DNA of 64,000 bases from Streptomyces sp. R302 (GCF_012927245.1 NZ_JABBGE010000003.1:1-64000), one strand, 5' to 3'; positions 52,618 through 61,849 are shown, counted from the first letter of the stretch. The notes: generated from the sequence alone by a model not told the origin. Made by a program: numbers and translations.

Positions 52618-52667
52618 GCCCCCGCGGGACCCCCGGTGGCCCGCCGCGCCCTCCTACACTGGGGGGC

Positions 52668-53105
52668 GTGGTGAGCACCGACTGGAAGAGCGACCTGCGG
52701 CAGCGCGGCTACCGGCTGACGCCGCAGCGGCAGCTTGTCCTGGAGGCGGTGGACGTGCTGGAGCACGCCACGCCGGACGACATCCTCGTCGAGGTGCGGA
52801 AGACCGCCTCCGGGGTGAACATCTCCACCGTGTACCGGACCCTGGATCTCCTGGAGGAGCTCGGGCTGGTCAGCCACGCGCATCTGGGGCACGGGGCTCC
52901 GACCTATCACCTCGCGGACCGGCACCATCATCTGCATCTCGTGTGCCGGGACTGTTCGGGTGTGATCGAGGCGGATGTCGAGGTGGCCGCCGAGTTCACC
53001 GGGAAGTTGCGCGAGACCTTCGGGTTCGAGACCGACATGAAGCACTTCGCGATCTTCGGGCTGTGTGCGGACTGCGCGCGGAAGGCTTCCGCCGCGGAGT
53101 CGTAG
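52668..53105 (+). CDS. nur: Nickel-responsive Fur-family regulator Nur
   Basis: The 145-residue Fur-family protein, numbered from the GTG at 52668, has His33, His70, His72, His86, His88, His90 and His126, and Cys93, Cys96, Cys133 and Cys136. As I remember, these are exactly the ligands of the nickel site, the M-site and the structural zinc site of S. coelicolor Nur. Nur with nickel represses nickel uptake and sodF and so switches superoxide dismutases. TACACT at 52655-52660 lies seven bases before the GTG, with no Shine-Dalgarno sequence, so the mRNA is probably leaderless. Confidence 0.9.
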   Translation: MVSTDWKSDLRQRGYRLTPQRQLVLEAVDVLEHATPDDILVEVRKTASGVNISTVYRTLDLLEELGLVSHAHLGHGAPTYHLADRHHHLHLVCRDCSGVIEADVEVAAEFTGKLRETFGFETDMKHFAIFGLCADCARKASAAES

Positions 53106-53114
53106 GCTTTTCTC

Positions 53115-54080
53115 ATGAAGAGCCCTTTGCTGTCCCTGCCCGGCGCCGTTCCCGCCGAAGGCCGTGACGAAGGCGTCGCCGCGCACTACGGCGACCTGTT
53201 CCGTGAGCAGCGCTCCCTCGCCGACGGGGCGGGTTTCGTCGACCTCTCGCACCGGGGGGTCGTCACCGTCACCGGCGACGACCGGCTGAGCTGGCTGCAT
53301 CTGCTGCTCACCCAGCACGTCAGCGACCTTCCGGCCGGCCAGGCCACGGAGGCGCTGATCCTCTCCGCCAACGGGCACATCGAGCACGCCCTCTCCCTCG
53401 TCGACGACGGCGAGACGGTGTGGGCGCACGTCGAGCCGGGGACGCAGGGCGAGCTGGTCGCCTACCTGGAGTCGATGAAGTTCTTCTACCGGGTGGAGGT
53501 CGCCGACCGGACGGACGGGTTCGCCGTCGTGCACCTGCCGGCCGGGTCGACCGCGGACGCGCCGGAGGGCGTGGTCGTACGGGAGACGGCGTACGGGCGC
53601 GATCTCTTCCTGCCGCGCGGGGAGCTGGAGGCCTTCGCCGCCGCGCACGGGCCGGCCGCCGGTGTCCTCGCGTACGAGGCGCTGCGCGTGGAGGGGCACC
53701 GGCCGCGGCTCGGCTTCGAGACCGACCACCGGACCATCCCGCACGAGGTCGGGCTCATCGGCACGGCCGTGCACCTGCAGAAGGGCTGTTACCGGGGGCA
53801 GGAGACGGTCGCCCGGGTGCAGAACCTGGGGAAGCCGCCGCGCCGCCTGGTCTTCCTCCATCTGGACGGCAGCGAGGTGAGCCTGCCGGGGCACGGTACG
53901 CCGTTGCGGCTCGCGGCCGACGGGCCGGACGGGCGCCAGCTCGGCTTCGTGACGACGGCCGTCCGCCACCACGAGCTGGGGCCGATCGCGCTGGCCCTGG
54001 TGAAGCGGAACGTGCCGGTGGACGCGCCGCTGGTGGCGGGGACGACGGCCGCCGCGCAGGAGACCGTCGTCGAGCCGTAG
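53115..54080 (+). CDS. ygfZ: YgfZ/GcvT-like folate-binding protein
   Basis: The 321-residue protein of the YgfZ/GcvT family carries the diagnostic motif KGCYRGQE near residue 220 with its conserved cysteine. N-terminal GFVDLSHRGVVTVTGDDRLS resembles GcvT. YgfZ supports folate-dependent maintenance of iron-sulfur enzymes. The ATG lies nine bases after nur. It converges with dtd with only ten bases between the stops. Confidence 0.92.
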   Translation: MKSPLLSLPGAVPAEGRDEGVAAHYGDLFREQRSLADGAGFVDLSHRGVVTVTGDDRLSWLHLLLTQHVSDLPAGQATEALILSANGHIEHALSLVDDGETVWAHVEPGTQGELVAYLESMKFFYRVEVADRTDGFAVVHLPAGSTADAPEGVVVRETAYGRDLFLPRGELEAFAAAHGPAAGVLAYEALRVEGHRPRLGFETDHRTIPHEVGLIGTAVHLQKGCYRGQETVARVQNLGKPPRRLVFLHLDGSEVSLPGHGTPLRLAADGPDGRQLGFVTTAVRHHELGPIALALVKRNVPVDAPLVAGTTAAAQETVVEP

Positions 54081-54090
54081 GCGTCAGTCG

Positions 54091-54516
54091 TCAGACTTCG
54101 ACGATGACCGTGAACGGGCCGTGGTTCGTGAGGCTGACGCGCATGTCGGCTCCGAAGCGGCCCGTCTCCACGTGCGCGCCCAGCTTCCGCAGCTGGGCGA
54201 CGACCTCGTCGACGAGGGGTTCGGCGACGGGGCCGGGGGCGGCGGCGTTCCAGGTGGGGCGGCGGCCCTTGCGGGCGTCGCCGTAGAGCGTGAACTGGGA
54301 GATCACCAGGAGCGGCGCCGCCACGTCGGAGCAGGACTTCTCGTCCTCCAGTACCCGGACGGACCAGAGCTTTCTCGCCAATTGGGCGGCCTTCTCGGGG
54401 GTGTCGTCGTGGGTGACCCCCACCAGGACGCACAGCCCCTCGCCGGTGATCTCGCCGACCGTCTCCCCTGCGACGACGACCTTCGCGCCGTCGACCCTCT
54501 GCACCACAGCTCGCAT
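54091..54516 (-). CDS. dtd: D-aminoacyl-tRNA deacylase
   Basis: The 141-residue enzyme has both Dtd signatures, ISQFTLYGD (residues about 75) and the C-terminal [11 protein letters not shown] (G-P motif). It removes D-amino acids from mischarged tRNA. The usual length is 140-150. The ATG at 54516 has TAGGTT at 54523-54528, six bases upstream, and no ribosome site, so it is probably leaderless. Confidence 0.95.
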   Translation of the reverse strand: MRAVVQRVDGAKVVVAGETVGEITGEGLCVLVGVTHDDTPEKAAQLARKLWSVRVLEDEKSCSDVAAPLLVISQFTLYGDARKGRRPTWNAAAPGPVAEPLVDEVVAQLRKLGAHVETGRFGADMRVSLTNHGPFTVIVEV

Positions 54517-54643
54517 GGCCCCAACCTACCGATCGGGGATTTCTGGGGGCCGAACGGGTGCAGAGCGCCTGCACGCGCGCGTGCGGGAGTGGCACCATGC
54601 CAGGAGGCGGTGCGGCTGCGCACCGGTCGAGGGGACGATTCTC

Positions 54644-55270
54644 ATGAGTGCATCCAGCACGGGGCCGACGCCGTCCGGCCCCGTACCGCTGATCCGCTCC
54701 GCGGGCCCGGTGCCCGGCGGCCCGGCGCCCGGCGGTCCGGTCGTGCGGCCGCCCGTGCAGCGGACCGGTGAGCCGGCGCCGTCCGGCCGGCCGGGGCACG
54801 AGCTCGGCGGGCTGCGCCTCGCCGAGCTGCGGGCGCTGCGCCGGGACGCGCAGAGCGACGAGGCCGATCTCAGCTACGTGCGCCGGATGCTGCAGGGCCG
54901 GATCGACATCCTGCGGGCGGAGCTGGCGCGCCGGACCGATCCGGAGGCGCCGGTGCTCGACCGGCTCTCCGAGATCCTCGCGGACCTGCCGTCGCGGCAC
55001 CGGTCCTCGGCCCGGCACGTGACGCTCTCGACGCCGCGCGGGGAGGAGTACCGGCGGCTCGCGGCCGAGATGCTGTCGGAGGTCGAGCTGTCGGACCTGA
55101 CGGCCCGCACGGACGAGGAGCTGCACACCGCGATGGGGCGGCTCGCCGGGTACGAGCAGCAGATCTCGCAGCGCCGGCAGTCGCTCCAGCGGACCGCCGA
55201 CGACTGCGGGGCGGAGATCGCCCGCCGCTACCGGGAGGGCGAGGCGCAGGTCGACGACTTGCTGGCCTGA
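54644..55270 (+). CDS. rsiG: RsiG, c-di-GMP-dependent anti-sigma factor
   Basis: The 208-residue protein has a Pro/Gly-rich N-terminus of about 45 residues and two long helices. Each helix carries the c-di-GMP binding motif E-x3-S-x2-R-x3-Q-x3-D: EADLSYVRRMLQGRID in the first and EQQISQRRQSLQRTAD in the second. Two such motifs in a helical hairpin define RsiG, which holds the sporulation sigma factor WhiG inactive when c-di-GMP is high. It is the most specific developmental gene in this half of the window. Confidence 0.92.
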   Translation: MSASSTGPTPSGPVPLIRSAGPVPGGPAPGGPVVRPPVQRTGEPAPSGRPGHELGGLRLAELRALRRDAQSDEADLSYVRRMLQGRIDILRAELARRTDPEAPVLDRLSEILADLPSRHRSSARHVTLSTPRGEEYRRLAAEMLSEVELSDLTARTDEELHTAMGRLAGYEQQISQRRQSLQRTADDCGAEIARRYREGEAQVDDLLA

Positions 55271-55322
55271 GGGCGCGAGAAAATCCCGTGGCGGAACGGG
55301 CGGTCGTGCGTAGGGTCGGGGG

Positions 55323-56567
55323 ATGGCTGTCGAACTGCGCGCGGTGACCGAGTCCGAATTCCCCGACTGGATAAGGGCGTTGCGGACGGGTTTCCTGAAC
55401 GAGCCGGTCGTGTCCGACGAGGTGGTCGCCGACCGGCTGGCCCATGTCGACCTCGACCGGACGCTGGCCGCCGTGGACGGCGGCCGGGTGGTCGCCACCT
55501 TCCGTTCCTTCCGGCAGGAGCTCAGCACCGTCGGCGGCGGCACGCTCGTCGCGGACGCGGTCACGCAGGTGACGGTGGCGCCGACGCACAAGCGGCGCGG
55601 GCTGCTGAGCCGGCTGATGGCGCGGGACCTGGCGGCGGCCCGGGAGCGGGGCGACGCGGTCGCGACGCTGATCGCCGCCGAGTACCCGATCTACGGCCGG
55701 TACGGCTTCGGCCCGGCGAGCTGGTCGACCGAGTGGAGCGTGGACCTGCGCCGGGCGGGTCTCGATCCGCGGCGCAGCGGACGCCCGGAGGGCGGTGGCC
55801 GGATCGATCTCGCCGACGGGGCGGAGATCCGCCGGATCGGCCCCGGGCTGCACCGGCGGCTCGCCGGTCTCCGGGCCGGTGTCACCGGCCGCACGGCGCG
55901 CAACTGGGACGTGGGCACCGGCGGCGGGCAACATCTGGAGCCGTGGACGGAGCCGTACTACGCGGTCTACCGCTCGGCTGCCGGGGAGCCCGAGGGATAC
56001 GTGTCGTACCGCTGCGACGACAAGTGGGGCGACGGCAAGCAGCCGGAGAACACGCTGACCGTGCGGGACCTGATCGCGGCGACGCCGGCCGCCGAGCACG
56101 CGCTGTGGCGGTACGTCTGCTCGGTGGACTGGGTGGCGACCGTGCGGTCGGGCCACCGTCCGCCGGACGACCCGCTGCCGCTGCTGCTGCCGGATCCGCG
56201 GGCCGCCCGGACGGTGTCCCACACGGACATGGTGTGGCTGCGGGTCCTCGACGTGGTGCGGGTCCTGGAGGAGCGGACGTACCCGGTGACGGACGGTCTG
56301 GTCCTCGACGTGCGGGACGGGGACGGTTTCGCGGGCGGCCGCTATCGACTGGACGCCTCGCCGAAGGGCGCGTCGTGCGCCCCCACCACCGCCTCGGCCG
56401 ATCTCGTGCTCGACGTGGCCGAGCTGGCCCGGCTGGTCCTCGGCGACGAGTCGCCGGTCCGGCTGGCCCTGCTGGGCCGGATCGAGGAGGCGGTGCCGGG
56501 CGCGGCGGCCAGGGCGGAACTGCTGTTCCGCACCCCGCTGCGGCCGTTCTCGCCGGACATCTTCTGA
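55323..56567 (+). CDS. Eis-like acetyltransferase
   Basis: The 414-residue protein has the three-part Eis plan: an N-terminal GNAT domain with [20 protein letters not shown], a degenerate central GNAT domain, and a C-terminal SCP2-like domain ([20 protein letters not shown]) ending in PDIF, whose terminal Phe carboxylate acts in catalysis in Eis. Related enzymes acetylate aminoglycosides and other amines. TAGGGT at 55311-55316 lies six bases before the ATG, without a ribosome site. Confidence 0.9.
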   Translation: MAVELRAVTESEFPDWIRALRTGFLNEPVVSDEVVADRLAHVDLDRTLAAVDGGRVVATFRSFRQELSTVGGGTLVADAVTQVTVAPTHKRRGLLSRLMARDLAAARERGDAVATLIAAEYPIYGRYGFGPASWSTEWSVDLRRAGLDPRRSGRPEGGGRIDLADGAEIRRIGPGLHRRLAGLRAGVTGRTARNWDVGTGGGQHLEPWTEPYYAVYRSAAGEPEGYVSYRCDDKWGDGKQPENTLTVRDLIAATPAAEHALWRYVCSVDWVATVRSGHRPPDDPLPLLLPDPRAARTVSHTDMVWLRVLDVVRVLEERTYPVTDGLVLDVRDGDGFAGGRYRLDASPKGASCAPTTASADLVLDVAELARLVLGDESPVRLALLGRIEEAVPGAAARAELLFRTPLRPFSPDIF

Positions 56568-56577
56568 CGCCGTTCCG

Positions 56578-57390
56578 TCAGCGCGTACGGAGGCGGAAGA
56601 GCGCGCCGGAGGCGGCGACGGCCAGGGCGAGGAGGCCGCCGCACCAGGCGAGCGCGGTCCACGGCGCGCCGCCGACCGGCTGGTCGAGGAGCAGGCCGCG
56701 CATCGACTCGATGAGCGGGGTGACGGGCTGGTGCTCGGCGAAGCCGTGCAGCCAGCCGGGCATGGTGTCGATGGGCACGAAGGCGCTGCTCGGGTAGGGC
56801 AGGAACATCATGAGGAAGGTGACCGTGTTGGCCGCCTCGGGGGTTCTGGTGACGAGGCCGACGGCGGCGGACAGCCAGGACACGGCGGTGATGTAGGCGA
56901 GCAGCAGGCCGGTGGCGGCGAGCCATCCGCCGGGGGTGGCGTCGGGCCGGAAGCCGATGAGGAAGGCGACGCCGAGGACGAGCGCGGTGGCCAGGAGGTT
57001 GCGGGCGACGGCGGCGACGACGTGGCCGGTGAGGAAGGGGACGGCGCCGACGTCGAGGGTGCGGAGGCGGTCGACGGTGCCGCGCCGCATGTCCTCGCTG
57101 ACGGAGACGGCGGTGGCGGCGGCGCCGAAGCCGGCGCACAGGACGATGACGCCGGGGACGACGTAGGTGACGTAGCGGGTGTGGCCGGTGTCGATGGCGC
57201 CGCCGAAGAAGTAGACGAAGACCAGCATCAGCATCACCGGCATGACCAGGGCGGTGACGACGGCGTCGAGGTTGCGCCGGCTGAGGAGGATGCCGCGTCC
57301 GACGAGGGCGGTGGCGGTGGCGAGCGGGCTCGCGGTCGTGGTCGTGGTCGTGGTCGCGGTCGTGGTTGCTGTCGCTGTCGCGTCAGACAC
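56578..57390 (-). CDS. ABC-2 permease, DrrB-like
   Basis: The 270-residue permease has six transmembrane helices and the ABC-2 signature region (YVVPGVIVLCAGFGAAATAV; GTVDRLRTLDVGAVPFLTGH). The N-terminus is a low-complexity Ala-Thr run (residues 4-19) made by repeated ACC/ACG codons. It overlaps the ATP-binding gene by eight bases. The pair resembles DrrAB drug exporters and is divergent from a TetR regulator. Confidence 0.9.
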   Translation of the reverse strand: MSDATATATTTATTTTTTTASPLATATALVGRGILLSRRNLDAVVTALVMPVMLMLVFVYFFGGAIDTGHTRYVTYVVPGVIVLCAGFGAAATAVSVSEDMRRGTVDRLRTLDVGAVPFLTGHVVAAVARNLLATALVLGVAFLIGFRPDATPGGWLAATGLLLAYITAVSWLSAAVGLVTRTPEAANTVTFLMMFLPYPSSAFVPIDTMPGWLHGFAEHQPVTPLIESMRGLLLDQPVGGAPWTALAWCGGLLALAVAASGALFRLRTR

Positions 57391-58339
57391 GGCTCGGCTC
57401 CTTCGTGGCGCTGGTGAGGGTGAGGAAGACGTCGTCGAGGGTCGCGCTGTGCAGGGTGAAGCGCTCGATGTCGGTGCGGTCCGGGTCGAGTGCGTCGAGC
57501 AGGGCGCGGACGTGGGCGGCGCTGCCGTCGGTGGGGACGCCGACGGTGAGGCTCTCCGGGGTGTGGGCGGTGGCGTGCGGGGTGAGCCGGAGGTAGGCGT
57601 CCCGGTCGCGGGCGACGAGGTCGAGGCGGTGGCCGGCGTACCGCCGCTTGAGTTCCTCGGGGGTGCCTTCGGCGAGGGTGCGGCCGCCGCCGAGGACGGC
57701 GACGCGGTGGGCGAGCCGGTCGGCCTCCTCCAGGTACTGGGTGGTGAGGAAGACGGTGGTGCCGTGGGTCGACAACTCGCGGACGGCGTCCCAGAGTTCG
57801 TTGCGGCTGCGGGGGTCGAGGCCGGTGGTGGGCTCGTCGAGGAAGACGACCCGGGTGGTGCCGGGGTCGCGGACGAGGCCGGCGGCGAGGTCGAGGCGGC
57901 GGCGCATGCCTCCGGAGTACGTCTTCGTCTGCCGGTCGCGGGCGTCGGTGAGCCGGAAGCGTTCGAGGAGCTCGTCGGCGCGGCGGGCGGCGGCCTTGCG
58001 GGAGAGGCCGGAGAGCCGGGCGGTGAGGCGGAGGTTCTCGGCGCCGGTGAGGGTCTCGTCGACGGCGGCGTACTGGCCGGTGAGGCTGATGGCGCGGCGG
58101 ACGGCGCGCCGCTCGGCGACGACGTCGTGGCCGGCCACGCGCGCGTGCCCGGCGTCGGGGGTGGCGAGGGTGGTGAGGAGGCGGACGGTGGTGGTCTTGC
58201 CGGCGCCGTTGGGTCCGAGGAGGGCGAAGACGGTGCCGGTCTCGACGCGGAGGTCGAGGGAGTCGAGGACGCGGACGGTGCCGTAGGTCTTGGTGAGGCC
58301 GGCGGTCTCGATGGCGGGAGTTCCGGTGGCGGGAGGCAT
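57383..58339 (-). CDS. ABC ATP-binding protein, DrrA-like
   Basis: The 318-residue ATPase has Walker A GPNGAGKTT, signature YSGGMRRRLDLA and Walker B VVFLDEPTTGLDPRS. The DrrA-type C-terminal regulatory segment (SATLDDVFLTLTSATKEP) is present. The ATG at 58339 starts IETAGLTKTYG after a short extension. It probably exports a hydrophobic compound with the DrrB-like permease, under control of the divergent TetR. Confidence 0.93.
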   Translation of the reverse strand: MPPATGTPAIETAGLTKTYGTVRVLDSLDLRVETGTVFALLGPNGAGKTTTVRLLTTLATPDAGHARVAGHDVVAERRAVRRAISLTGQYAAVDETLTGAENLRLTARLSGLSRKAAARRADELLERFRLTDARDRQTKTYSGGMRRRLDLAAGLVRDPGTTRVVFLDEPTTGLDPRSRNELWDAVRELSTHGTTVFLTTQYLEEADRLAHRVAVLGGGRTLAEGTPEELKRRYAGHRLDLVARDRDAYLRLTPHATAHTPESLTVGVPTDGSAAHVRALLDALDPDRTDIERFTLHSATLDDVFLTLTSATKEPSRV

Positions 58340-58373
58340 GGGTGTCCCCTTCTGCTGCGCTCGTCGGCGTACT

Positions 58374-58415
58374 GCGTATGCCTTACGCGTTACTGTGTAA
58401 GGGTTACGCATTACT
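58374..58415. promoter_or_regulatory. TetR operator region between ABC pair and tetR (candidate)
   Basis: Overlapping inverted repeats lie between the divergent genes: GCGTA/TACGC around TGCCT, CCTTAC/GTAAGG around ten bases, and GTAA/TTAC around GGG. The AT-rich core also provides -10-like sequences for both directions. Confidence 0.6.
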
Positions 58416-58455
58416 AGGATGGGCGTCAAGCGAGCGAGGCGAGGAGGCGGCGCGG

Positions 58456-59235
58456 ATGGCGGGTGACGAGGGCCGGAAGGGGTCCGGGGAGAGCGGCGGT
58501 ACGTATCTGCTGCCGTCCGTGGAGGCTGCCTGGGGGCTGCGCGAGCGCCCCACCAAGGGGCCGAAGCCCGGACTCAGCCAGGACCGGATCGTCGCCGCGG
58601 CCGTGGACCTCGCCTCGGCGGAGGGGCTCGCCGCCGTCTCGATGGGGCGGGTCGCCAAGGAGCTGGGCGTCTCCACGATGTCCCTCTACCGGTACGTCTC
58701 CGCCAAGCAGGAGCTGTACGTCCTCATGCAGGAGGCGGCGACGGGCGCCCCGCCCGAGCTGTTCGGCCCGGACGCCCCCTGGCGGGAGCGGCTCGAACGC
58801 TGGGCCTGGGGGATGCGCGAGGTCTATCTGCGCAACCTGTGGCTGCTGCGGGTCCCGGTCTCCGGCCCGCCCGCGACGCCGCACGCGGTGGCCTGGTGGG
58901 AGAAGGCGCTGCTCGCGCTGGACGGGACCGGCCTCGACGAGGGCGCCAAGATCTCGGTGACGCTGCTCGTGGCCGGTTTCGTGAAGAACGACGCGCTGAT
59001 GATGGCGGAGCTGGCCGAGGCCGTGGAGGCGTCCGGGTACGCGCCGGAGGAGGCGATGGTCCAGTACAGCCGCACCCTGCGCCGGCTCGTCGACCCGGAG
59101 GCGTTCCCGCGGGTGGCACGGCTGGTCGAGTCGGGGGTCCTGGACCGGCCCGACGCCCCCGACGGCGAGTTCCGCTTCGGCCTTGCCCGGATCCTGGACG
59201 GCGTCACGGCCCTCGTGGAGGGCCGCGCTTCCTGA
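58456..59235 (+). CDS. TetR-family regulator
   Basis: The 259-residue regulator has an N-terminal extension of about 40 residues, a TetR helix-turn-helix (IVAAAVDLASAEGLAAVSMG; LGVSTMSLYRYVSAKQELYV) and a C-terminal TetR_C ligand domain with conserved Trp (WRERLERWAWGMREVYLRN). The ATG has GAGGAGG 10 bases upstream. It faces the DrrAB-like genes and most likely represses them until a ligand binds. It converges with a truncated MFS gene. Confidence 0.9.
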   Translation: MAGDEGRKGSGESGGTYLLPSVEAAWGLRERPTKGPKPGLSQDRIVAAAVDLASAEGLAAVSMGRVAKELGVSTMSLYRYVSAKQELYVLMQEAATGAPPELFGPDAPWRERLERWAWGMREVYLRNLWLLRVPVSGPPATPHAVAWWEKALLALDGTGLDEGAKISVTLLVAGFVKNDALMMAELAEAVEASGYAPEEAMVQYSRTLRRLVDPEAFPRVARLVESGVLDRPDAPDGEFRFGLARILDGVTALVEGRAS

Positions 59236-59242
59236 ATCGCCG

Positions 59243-60394
59243 TCAGGCGGCGATGGCCACCTCGGACTTCGGGGCCTCCGCCTGGGTGGTGCGCAGCACG
59301 GCCGCGGCGATCGCGAGGGCGGCGACCAGGAGGCCCGTACCGACCGCGAAGGCGAGGCGGTAGCCGCCGGTCAGGGCCTCGGCGGTGCTCCGGCCCGCCG
59401 CGTCGAGCGCCTCGGTGCGGGCGGCGGCCAGGGTGGTGAGGACGGCGACGCCGAGCGCCATGCCGATCTGCTGCGTGGTGTGGAAGAGGCCGGAGGCGAG
59501 GCCCGCGTCGGCCTCGTCGGCGCCGGACATCCCGAGCGCCGTGAGCGCGGGCAGGGCCAGGCCGAAGCCGGCGGCGAGCAGCATCACGGGGAGCAGGTCG
59601 ACGGCGTACGAGGCGTGCGCCGGGAGCCGGGTGAGCAGGCCGAGGACGCCGGTCAGCAGGGTGAGGCCGGTGAGCAGGACGGCGCGCTCGCCGAAGCGGG
59701 TGATGAGCCGGGCGGCCGCGCCGAGCGAGACGGCGCCGATGGCCAGGGCGGCGGGCAGCATCGCGAGGCCGGTGGCGGTGGCGCCGTACCCCTGGGTCTT
59801 CTGGAGGTAGAGGGCGACCAGGACCTGGAAGGAGAACAGGGCGGCGACCATGAGCAGCTGGACGAGGTTGGCGCCGGCGACGGCCCGGGAGCGGAGGATC
59901 CGCAGCGGCATCAGCGGGGTGGCGGCGGTGCGCTGGCGGACCAGGAAGCCGGCGAGCAGGGCGAGGGCGAGCGCCCCGAGGCCGAGGGTGTGGGCCGAGC
60001 CGGCGCCGTACTCCTCGATGCGTACGACCGCGTAGATGCCGGTCATCAGGCCCGCGGTGACCAGGAAGGCGCCGAGCGCGTCGGCGCCGGCCCGCAGGCC
60101 GAGTCCCCGGTCGGCGGGGAGGGCGCGGGCGGCGAGGGCGATCGCGGCGGCGCCGATCGGCAGGTTGACGAAGAAGATCCAGTTCCAGGAGAGGGCGTCG
60201 GTGAGGAGTCCGCCGAGGACCTGGCCGAGGGAGGCTCCGGCGGCGCCGGTGAAGCTGAACACGGCGATGGCGCGGGCCCGTTCGCGCGGCTCGGTGAAGA
60301 GCGTGACGAGGATGCCGAGGCTGACCGCGGAGGACATCGCGCTGCCGGCGCCCTGGAGGAAGCGGGCGGCGATCAGGACGGTGGGGGTGGGGGG
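59243..60394 (-). pseudogene. 5'-truncated MFS drug exporter gene
   Basis: An in-frame stretch from the marR stop codon (60395) encodes about 380 residues of a DHA2-type MFS exporter. It starts in the fourth helix (VLIAARFLQGAGSAMSSAVS) and runs to a normal C-terminus. The first three to four helices, about 100 residues in full-length relatives, are absent, and the reading frame upstream meets the marR stop. The first possible start is an ATG at 60337, inside helix 4. A deletion between marR and the exporter is the simplest explanation. Confidence 0.8.
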
Positions 60395-60880
60395 TCAGTT
60401 CTTCTGGCGGGCCCGGCGGGCGGTCGCCGGCGCCTCGACGGGCGTCTTCAGGTGCCCCTCGGCCAGCCGGCCCAGCGCGCGGACCAGCACCTCCCGCTCG
60501 CCCTCCGGCAGCGAGTCGAGGGCGCCCGCGTGCACGCCGTCCACGATCCGCCGGCTCTCCGCGGCGAGCCGCGCGCCCGCCTCGGTGACGGCGATGATCC
60601 GCGCCCGCCGGTCCGTGCTCGACGGGCGCCGCTCGGCGAGCCCGGCCTTCTCCAGGGCGTCGACGGTGACGACCATCGTCGTCTTGTCCATGTCGCCGAT
60701 CTCGGCGAGCTGCGCCTGGGTCCGCTCCTCCTCCAGGGCGTGGACGAGGACGCAGTGCATCCGCGCCGTGAGCCCGATCTCCGCCAGCTCCGCCGCCATG
60801 CGCGTCCGCAGGACGTGGCTCGTGTGGTCGAGGAGGTAGGAGAGGTCGGGCTCGCTGCGGCGGGGCGTCAAGGCGGTCAT
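60395..60880 (-). CDS. MarR-family regulator
   Basis: The 161-residue regulator has a MarR winged helix (QAQLAEIGDMDKTTMVVTVD; KAGLAERRPSSTDRRARIIA) and flanking dimerisation helices. TATCCT at 60887-60892 lies six bases before the ATG with no ribosome site, so it is probably leaderless. It is followed without a gap by the truncated MFS gene, which it presumably once controlled. Confidence 0.92.
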   Translation of the reverse strand: MTALTPRRSEPDLSYLLDHTSHVLRTRMAAELAEIGLTARMHCVLVHALEEERTQAQLAEIGDMDKTTMVVTVDALEKAGLAERRPSSTDRRARIIAVTEAGARLAAESRRIVDGVHAGALDSLPEGEREVLVRALGRLAEGHLKTPVEAPATARRARQKN

Positions 60881-60948
60881 GGCGCCAGGATAGGGGAGGT
60901 CGGTCCGTCGCGGATTATCGGAAACCGGAGGATCGGATCCCGGGGGCT

Positions 60949-61362
60949 TCAGGCGAGCGGCTGCTGGAAGACGATCTGGTTGCCCGCCGGGTCGAGGAAG
61001 GCGCACTCGCGGACGCCGTACGGCTGGTCCACCGGCTCGCGGAGGACCTCGGCGCCCGAGGCGGCGATCCGCTCGAAGGCCGCGTCGCAGTCGTCCGTAC
61101 CGAAGATCGCCGCGCGCAGCAGCCCCTTGCGCATGAGGTCGACGACCGCCTGGCGGTCGGTCTCGGAGGCGCTCGGGTCGGCGAGCGGCGATTCGAGGAC
61201 GACCGACACGTCGGGCTGCGCGGGCGAGCCCACGGTCACCCAGCGCATGTCCTGGAAGCCGACGTCCTTGCGGACCTCCAGGCCGAGCGCGTCGCGGTAG
61301 AAGCCGAGCGCCTTCTCGTGGTCGTCGACGGTGATGAAGGTCTGGGAGAGGTTGATGTCCAT
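60949..61362 (-). CDS. VOC (glyoxalase/bleomycin-resistance) family protein
   Basis: The 137-residue single-domain VOC protein (SQTFITVDDHEKALGFYRDA; ECAFLDPAGNQIVFQQPLA) has the repeated beta-alpha-beta-beta-beta halves. Two candidate metal-face residues are visible, one in each half. It starts 11 bases after the AraC-family gene, with which it is co-transcribed; this regulator-VOC pair is common in actinobacteria. The substrate is unknown. Confidence 0.9.
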   Translation of the reverse strand: MDINLSQTFITVDDHEKALGFYRDALGLEVRKDVGFQDMRWVTVGSPAQPDVSVVLESPLADPSASETDRQAVVDLMRKGLLRAAIFGTDDCDAAFERIAASGAEVLREPVDQPYGVRECAFLDPAGNQIVFQQPLA

Positions 61363-61372
61363 GCCCTCCACG

Positions 61373-61804
61373 CTAGGGAGCGCTGTCGAGCGGCGCTTCT
61401 CCGTTCCTGACCGGTCGCGAGGCCACCTTGGCGACGCAGGCGGGCAGGGCGGCGTCGCCGCCGTGCGCACGGGCCCGGTACGCGCTCGGCGTCTCTCCGA
61501 CCAACTGGGTGAAGCGCGAGCTGAAGGAGCCGAGTGACGTGCACCCGACCTCCATGCAGACGTCCGTCACCGACAGGTCCCCGCGCCGCAGCAGCGCCTT
61601 GGCCCGCTCGATCCGCCGGGTCATGAGATAGCTGTACGGGGTCTCCCCGAAGGCGGCCCGGAAGCTCCGCGCGAAGTGCCCGGCCGACATCAGCGCCGTC
61701 TGCGCGAGCGCCGCCACGTCCAGGGGCAGCGCGTACTCCCGGTCCATCCGGTCCCGCGCCCTGCGCAGGCGCCGGAGGTCGTCGAGGGGGATGCGGGTCG
61801 CCAC
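61373..61804 (-). CDS. AraC-family regulator without effector domain
   Basis: The 143-residue protein is almost only an AraC double helix-turn-helix (LAQTALMSAGHFARSFRAAF; VTDVCMEVGCTSLGSFSSRF with FTQLVGETPSAYR). There is no ligand domain. A GTG at 61804 with GGTGAGGAC upstream is chosen. It is divergent from the XRE regulator across a palindrome, and is likely to activate the VOC gene behind it. Confidence 0.88.
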   Translation of the reverse strand: MATRIPLDDLRRLRRARDRMDREYALPLDVAALAQTALMSAGHFARSFRAAFGETPYSYLMTRRIERAKALLRRGDLSVTDVCMEVGCTSLGSFSSRFTQLVGETPSAYRARAHGGDAALPACVAKVASRPVRNGEAPLDSAP

Positions 61805-61828
61805 GTCCTCACCGTACCGGGAACACTG

Positions 61829-61849
61829 TTGCAAGCAGAGTGCTTGCAA
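61829..61849. promoter_or_regulatory. Perfect palindrome between AraC and XRE genes
   Basis: TTGCAAGCA and TGCTTGCAA form a 9-bp perfect inverted repeat around GAG. A further half-site-like TTAGCAAGC follows at 61853-61861. It lies 30 bases before the XRE start and 24 bases before the AraC start and could be the operator for either. Confidence 0.8.
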
